A DNA stretch of 64,000 nucleotides from Tigriopus japonicus (Eukaryota; Arthropoda; Copepoda; Harpacticoida; Harpacticidae): the NCBI GenBank assembly GCA_010645155.1, contig CM021312.1, positions 10,387,677 to 10,451,676 on the forward strand, given 5' to 3'. Numbering within the stretch: the first letter of the stretch is position 1; every line of letters starts with the position of its first letter. Positions 59,510-64,000 of the stretch are shown piece by piece. The notes below the pieces were generated by a model that was not told where the DNA came from, did no database searches, and saw nothing but the letters and a program-made list of their open reading frames with translations. The position numbers and the translations under genes are program-made.

Positions 59510-60884
59510 CCAGATCGACAGTTGATTCTGTTCTTTGTTCTGCTACCGCATCATCGTTTGGTAGTCTAATAAAGTTTATATAAGCCTATCAAGCACCAAC
59601 CAAAATCTACAAATAGATTCATTGATTGTGAAAAGCTGGTAATTTTTAGTTGTTTTTACTTTCATTATCCTTGATGTCCTGAACATGGATTGAAAGCACT
59701 TTTGTTTAAAACCTTCAACAAAATGTCAGTTTCGGTTAAGCCTACTGAAATGTTTTATTAGTGATGTTACATAACTGAAGATTTTTATCAATGTTAATAA
59801 ATGGCATTGTTGTTATTTACATGATCACTAATGTCAAATTTACGCCAATAATGAACATTCAGCAATTGGCAACCTATTATATTACACCAACTAATTGATA
59901 TTATAATTACAAAGCAGTGCAAAAAAGAATACTTGCTTTTCGATGCTTGTGGGGAAATTATTCTGATACTATTTCCGTTGAAGCCCTACACGTAGGTATC
60001 TATTTTTACATTAAATTGATCAAGGATTTCTTAATACATGAATTGATTCATGGGGAGATTGCTTGGAACTTTGCTTCAAAACGTTTTGTCTCAGTGTCGC
60101 CAAAACGAATCTATTTTCGTAAATGATACCAAAAATTTTTTGGAGATACAAGAGCCAATTACTCACGTACCTTGTACAATTTGTATAATTAAAGAGTTAT
60201 AAGTACAAGATGAAGAACACGTGTAAGATGAAGTTCCGTGGTCTATGAATTGATTCATGGGGAGATTGCTTGGAACTTTGCTTCAAAACGTTTTGTCTCA
60301 GTGTCGCCAAAACGAATCTATTTTCGTAAATGATACCAAAAATTTTTTGGAGACACAAGAGCCAATTACTCACGTACCGCACGTACCTTGTACAATTTGT
60401 ATAATTAAAGAGTTATAAGTACAAGATGAAGAACACGTGTAAGATTAACAAACGAATCAATGTTAATTAACTTCTTAACAGAAGCACAAAAATAAGTGAC
60501 CTCATTAAAAAAGGATTTTGACTTTTGATTTTAAAGTAGAATTGTCTTCTGCTAAGCAACAAGAGGGAAAGGATAACCCCAAACACTGTAACAAATGATT
60601 CTTCATTACAGTTCAAGAAACCTTGCTTCACTTGACAACTACATGAGCAAACTAGCAAGCCTGAGTATACTTTAACCCCATGTCGGTGGTTTCATAAGTC
60701 TCAAGTTCATAGTGTACTACCGGAATACTTTCCACTCTTGTTCAGTTGCAAATCAATTGATGTTTCGGTGACGGCGACTGTCGCCGTCCTTCTTTAGAGA
60801 TGTCCTTACCTGCGTATACTTTAACCCCGATACGTCAGTGGTTAAACAAAAGTTCACAGTATACTACCGGAACACTTTCCACTC
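59510..60884 (+). repeat. Right arm of the 6-kb inverted repeat (upstream unit of SDR copy 3)
   Basis: Inverse of 54691-55968 and directly joined to SDR copy 3. It contains an internal tandem duplication (60038-60244 and 60245-~60448) that the left arm lacks. Confidence 0.9.
60665..60884 (+). promoter_or_regulatory. Composite SDR upstream region: module A then module B
   Basis: Module A (60665-60737) is of the type found in copy 1. Module B (60814-60884) is of the type found in copy 2. Both run from GTATACTTTAACCCC to CTTTCCACTC. A 9-bp perfect hairpin GACGGCGAC-T-GTCGCCGTC (60770-60788) lies between them. Function as promoter is inferred from position and repeated retention. Confidence 0.45.
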
Positions 60885-60902
60885 TTATTAGTCTCTGCCA
60901 AA

Positions 60903-61649
60903 ATGTCTCCCAAAAACATTCTCATCACCGGTTGCAACCGTGGAATCGGCTTAGAATTCATCAAGCAATACCTCAACGGCCCTAATCCACCTACTAATCT
61001 CTTTGCCACTTGCCGCAATCCCGAAAAGGCTCCCGAGCTCACCGAGTTGGCCAAGGTTCATGCCAATCTTCATGTCTTGGCTCTGGACGTGACCAATCAC
61101 GCCTCTTTTCCGGATCTGGTCAAATCTGTCAGTCAAACCGTAAACCAAGATGGTTTGAATCTGGTTATTAACAATGCCGGTCTTTTACCTTCCGAGAAAG
61201 AAGGTGGAGTGACGCCCGAGAAAATGAGAGAGGCCTTTGAGGTGAATACGATTGCTCCCTTGTTCTTGTCCAAGGCATTGTTGCCATTGGTCAAAATCGC
61301 GTCTCAAAAGGAACCTTCAATGTCCATGGGCATCGAGAGAGCGGCTATTGTTTTGATGTCCACAGCTGGGGCCTCGATATCCGAAAATTCCAGCGGTGGA
61401 GTTACGGCTTATCGAGCGAGCAAAACCGCTCTGAATCAAGTGATGAAGAATCTATCCATTGAGTCGAAATTGGATGAGATCTTGGTGATGGCCTTACATC
61501 CTGGATGGGTGATAACGGATATGGGTGGACCCAATGCACTTATTACTACCGAGACGTCGGTGGCTGGTATGATCCAGACTTTAAGTGGGCTCAAAGACAA
61601 AGACCATGCCTCATTCCTTCGATATGATGGTACCGGCATTGGATGGTGA
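60903..61649 (+). CDS. Short-chain dehydrogenase/reductase, sniffer/C-factor-like, copy 3
   Basis: A 248-aa classical SDR with TGCNRGIG at 9-16, NNAG at 90-93, VNT Asn 115 and the YRASK catalytic motif intact. It differs from copy 1 mainly in a cluster at residues 130-165 (KIASQKEPSMSMG, STAGASISENSSGG) and at ESKLDE, and these substitutions keep the frame open. The ATG context CCAAAATGTC is the same as in the other copies. The 5' region is intact and has two upstream modules, so of the three copies this is the one least disturbed upstream. A Tc1 copy sits ~200 bp downstream. Confidence 0.92.
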   Translation: MSPKNILITGCNRGIGLEFIKQYLNGPNPPTNLFATCRNPEKAPELTELAKVHANLHVLALDVTNHASFPDLVKSVSQTVNQDGLNLVINNAGLLPSEKEGGVTPEKMREAFEVNTIAPLFLSKALLPLVKIASQKEPSMSMGIERAAIVLMSTAGASISENSSGGVTAYRASKTALNQVMKNLSIESKLDEILVMALHPGWVITDMGGPNALITTETSVAGMIQTLSGLKDKDHASFLRYDGTGIGW

Positions 61650-61846
61650 ATTGAAGACAAGCTTGGAACTAAAATGTACTTGATTAAATCATGTTTTATG
61701 AAGTAAATTACACAAAAGTGAATACGTTTCGTTTTTTTTCTATTTAAGACATTTCTGTTTGATGTAAATCCTCAAAAACCAAAGCCCTAAATCATCGGAT
61801 TTCTCTTGACTTGAACCTTTTTAATGTTTTTTTTCTACTAGGTATA

Positions 61847-63486
61847 CAGTCAGGAGCAAAAGTATTCGTAACCTCGAAAATTTTATTGATTTTTAAATGA
61901 TACTCGATTTTTGAAAAATACATTTAAGAACCATTTTGCTCTTTAGTTATTCTTTTATCATTTAAAAGCTATGATACTTTTCTTTTTGAAAATTTACAAG
62001 ATTTTGGTTAAAAAACTGCTCAGAACATGTTTTAGACCAAGAGCAAAAGTATTCGTAACATTTTGTCAATAGTTTATTGAATGCCCTTTTTGCTGAATTA
62101 CACTTAAGAGACGTTTTTTTATTATCATTTACAAGATTTTTACATACATCTGAAGGAATGTTAGCCCATTCTTCATAACAGATTTGCTCCAGTTCGTCAA
62201 TTGTCTTTGGACGTCTTGCACGGATACGGACTTTTAATTCTCTCCAAAGGTTTTCAATTGGATTAAGGTCCGGATTCATAGAGGGCCAGTCCAAGACCTT
62301 AATCCGATTGTCCTTCAACCATTTCTTGACCAAAATGCTGTTGTGCTTAGGGTCGTTGTTGTGCTGGAAGACGAACTGTCGACCAAGCCGAAGTTTCCGC
62401 GCTGAACTCTGGAGATTCTCAGCCAAGATATCCCGATAGTCTTCTTTTTCATTGTCCCATGAATTCTCACGAGGTTACCGGTGCCTTTGGCGGAAAAGGA
62501 GCCCCATAACATGATCGATCCTCCACCGTGCTTGACCGTAGGGATGGTGTTTTTTGGATGAAACGCTTCTCCTTTACGTCGCCAAATCCTTTGAACATCG
62601 TTGTGACCAAAAAGCTTAACCTTTGTCTCATCTGACCAAAGAATCCTAGACCAAAAGTCACTGGTCTTGTCAAGGTACTTCTTGGCAAATTCCAAGCGAG
62701 CCTTCAAGCGTCTATCCTTGAGCAAGGGAGTCTTCCGTGGGCGACAAGACTTCAACCCTGCTTTGTGAAGTGAGCGAGCAACAGTAAACCTCGAGATGGA
62801 CAATCCATTTTCACTGAGACTGTTCCGGATGTCCTTGACCATTGTTCGAGGATTATTTGTGACCTCTCTGACAATCTTCCTCTCAAGTCTGGCTGACAGT
62901 TTCCTTGAACGACCGGATCTTGGGAGGTTCTCAACCATTCCGTTCTTTTGTGCCTTCTTCACGACGTACTGAATCGTTGAAATCGGGATGTCCAGAAGCT
63001 TTGAAATGGCTCTGTAGCCCTTGCCTCCATGATGAAGACTTACTATCTTCAACTTCAAGTCCTTGTCGAGCTCCTTGACCTTGGTCATGATTGGCTGACT
63101 GTGAAGCAATTGTTCAATTCCGTAAAATTTATAAGATCCAAGAAAGATCTAGAAAATCTTGGAAAAAAGGAGACTTAATGACTTTTCTCCGGCTTTCCAG
63201 AATGTTCTACATCTTTCGATCAATTTTTTCTGATGAAAAATCTGCTTATAAACCTATTTTGTTAACTTTTTTGCGCGTAACGAATACTTTTGCACTATCT
63301 AAAATTTTATTTTTAATAATTAAAAGTTAGTTTCAGACATTTTTATAAAACAATTGCGGGAAACTGGTATTATTCTTAATCGGAAAAAATATTACATTCT
63401 TACGAACTTCTTAGCATAGTATTTAATTGGATATAAAGGATTTTCTGGTTTTCTCGTCACGTTACAAATACTTTTGCTCCTGACCG
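61847..63486 (-). mobile_element. Tc1-like transposon, second copy, inverted
   Basis: Bounded by TA at 61845-61846 and 63487-63488, with ends starting CAGTCAGGAGCAAAAGTA (left) and the inverse of CGGTCAGGAGC (right). Near identical to 26957-28598 but in opposite orientation. Inner repeats are kept near 62041 and 63275. Confidence 0.93.
62066..63088 (-). pseudogene. Tc1-like transposase with frameshifts
   Basis: It matches the intact 340-aa transposase at 27357. One base is lost in the A-run at 62445-62449 (plus-strand T-run), which breaks the frame before the second catalytic Asp. One base is gained in the A-run near 62114-62120, close to the C-terminus. All three catalytic residues are still visible but in two frames, so the copy depends on a transposase made elsewhere. 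Confidence 0.9.
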
Positions 63487-63488
63487 TA

Positions 63489-64000
63489 GGTGAAATCCCG
63501 CGTCGACACTCTCAATGACATCAATATCGGCCCCAACACCTGAATTTGTAATATGTTTTTTGTAGAATTAAAACCATGATTGAGAGGACACTTGCAAAAC
63601 TATCTTTTATTGAACAAACACACTTTGAAATTGCATCTCTAAGAAATGTAATGGTTGGTGTGATTGAAAGAATAGATTGATCAAGATCAGATGAATAGTT
63701 GCGGGGAATAAAAAACTACCTCTCTTGAAGAGTTGAGGGAACTGGACTCTCAATCTTTCGATATGGGGATATGTTGATCGACCCGTGATTTACCATATAC
63801 CACGGAACTTCATCCTTGGATTGACATTGAAGAATAAATTTTATCTGTGTTTTACTCGGTGTTCCATTTGAAGATAAGTTCAACCAAACCATGGCGCAGA
63901 CGACTGGAAACGACATCTCCCCAAAAGTAGTTCGATATTAAGGCCTGATCAACCCTAATCTCATTCCAAAAAACTAATTGGTTTTGAGCTCATACATATC
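63489..64000 (-). other. Possible 3' end of a minus-strand gene
   Basis: A minus-strand frame at 63916-63716 (SFPVVCAMVWLNL...) and a competing frame after a GATCAG acceptor near 63942 (SNYFWGDVVSSRLRHGL) could each be a last exon. A TTTATT (minus AATAAA) lies near 63608. I cannot decide between them and recognise neither. Confidence 0.25.

Overview
The window is nuclear DNA from an animal. Genes are split by GT-AG introns, codons are standard, and about half of the sequence is transposon-derived. The host genes (a pickpocket-type DEG/ENaC channel, an insect-type arylalkylamine N-acetyltransferase-like GNAT, a sniffer-like SDR, DYNC2LI1, mitochondrial bL20) point to an arthropod, perhaps a crustacean such as a copepod. 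The species cannot be fixed from sequence alone.

Layout. 0-12.7 kb is gene-rich: a 3' exon of a proline-rich protein, an unrecognised single-exon gene on the minus strand, DYNC2LI1 (3 exons), a secreted IGFBP7-like protein (5 exons), and a DEG/ENaC channel (8 exons, minus). The last two are tail to tail. 12.7-18.7 kb holds a decayed Tc1-like element and a nest of hAT-type elements. 19.1-22.5 kb is a 4-exon GNAT gene (minus) with two MITEs in its introns. 23.8-28.6 kb is SDR copy 1 and a Tc1 element with an intact transposase. 29.6-31.4 kb has two foldback elements and a hAT MITE. 32.66-36.73 kb is a 4.07-kb element with ~125-bp inverted ends and a perfect 9-bp target duplication, which fits a Mutator-like element. 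40.8-44.0 kb is a two-gene PIF/Harbinger element. 45.9-48.7 kb is SDR copy 2 and MRPL20. 49.0-50.6 kb is a LINE remnant mixed with MITEs. 54.69-60.88 kb is a large inverted repeat (arms ~1.3 kb) around a GC-rich Ty3/gypsy RNase H-integrase fragment. 60.9-63.5 kb is SDR copy 3 and a second, frameshifted Tc1 copy.

Three themes stand out. First, at least eight short hAT-type elements, each of a different family, can be bounded by inverted ends plus exact or near-exact 8-bp target duplications. Most are internally built from many copies of a short motif also found near their ends. Second, one SDR gene was copied three times with its upstream region, and the upstream module was reshuffled by duplication, inversion and a hAT insertion beside the start codon. 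Third, several long palindromes (0.26-6 kb) are present and may drive rearrangement here. The ordinary genes do not form a pathway together.
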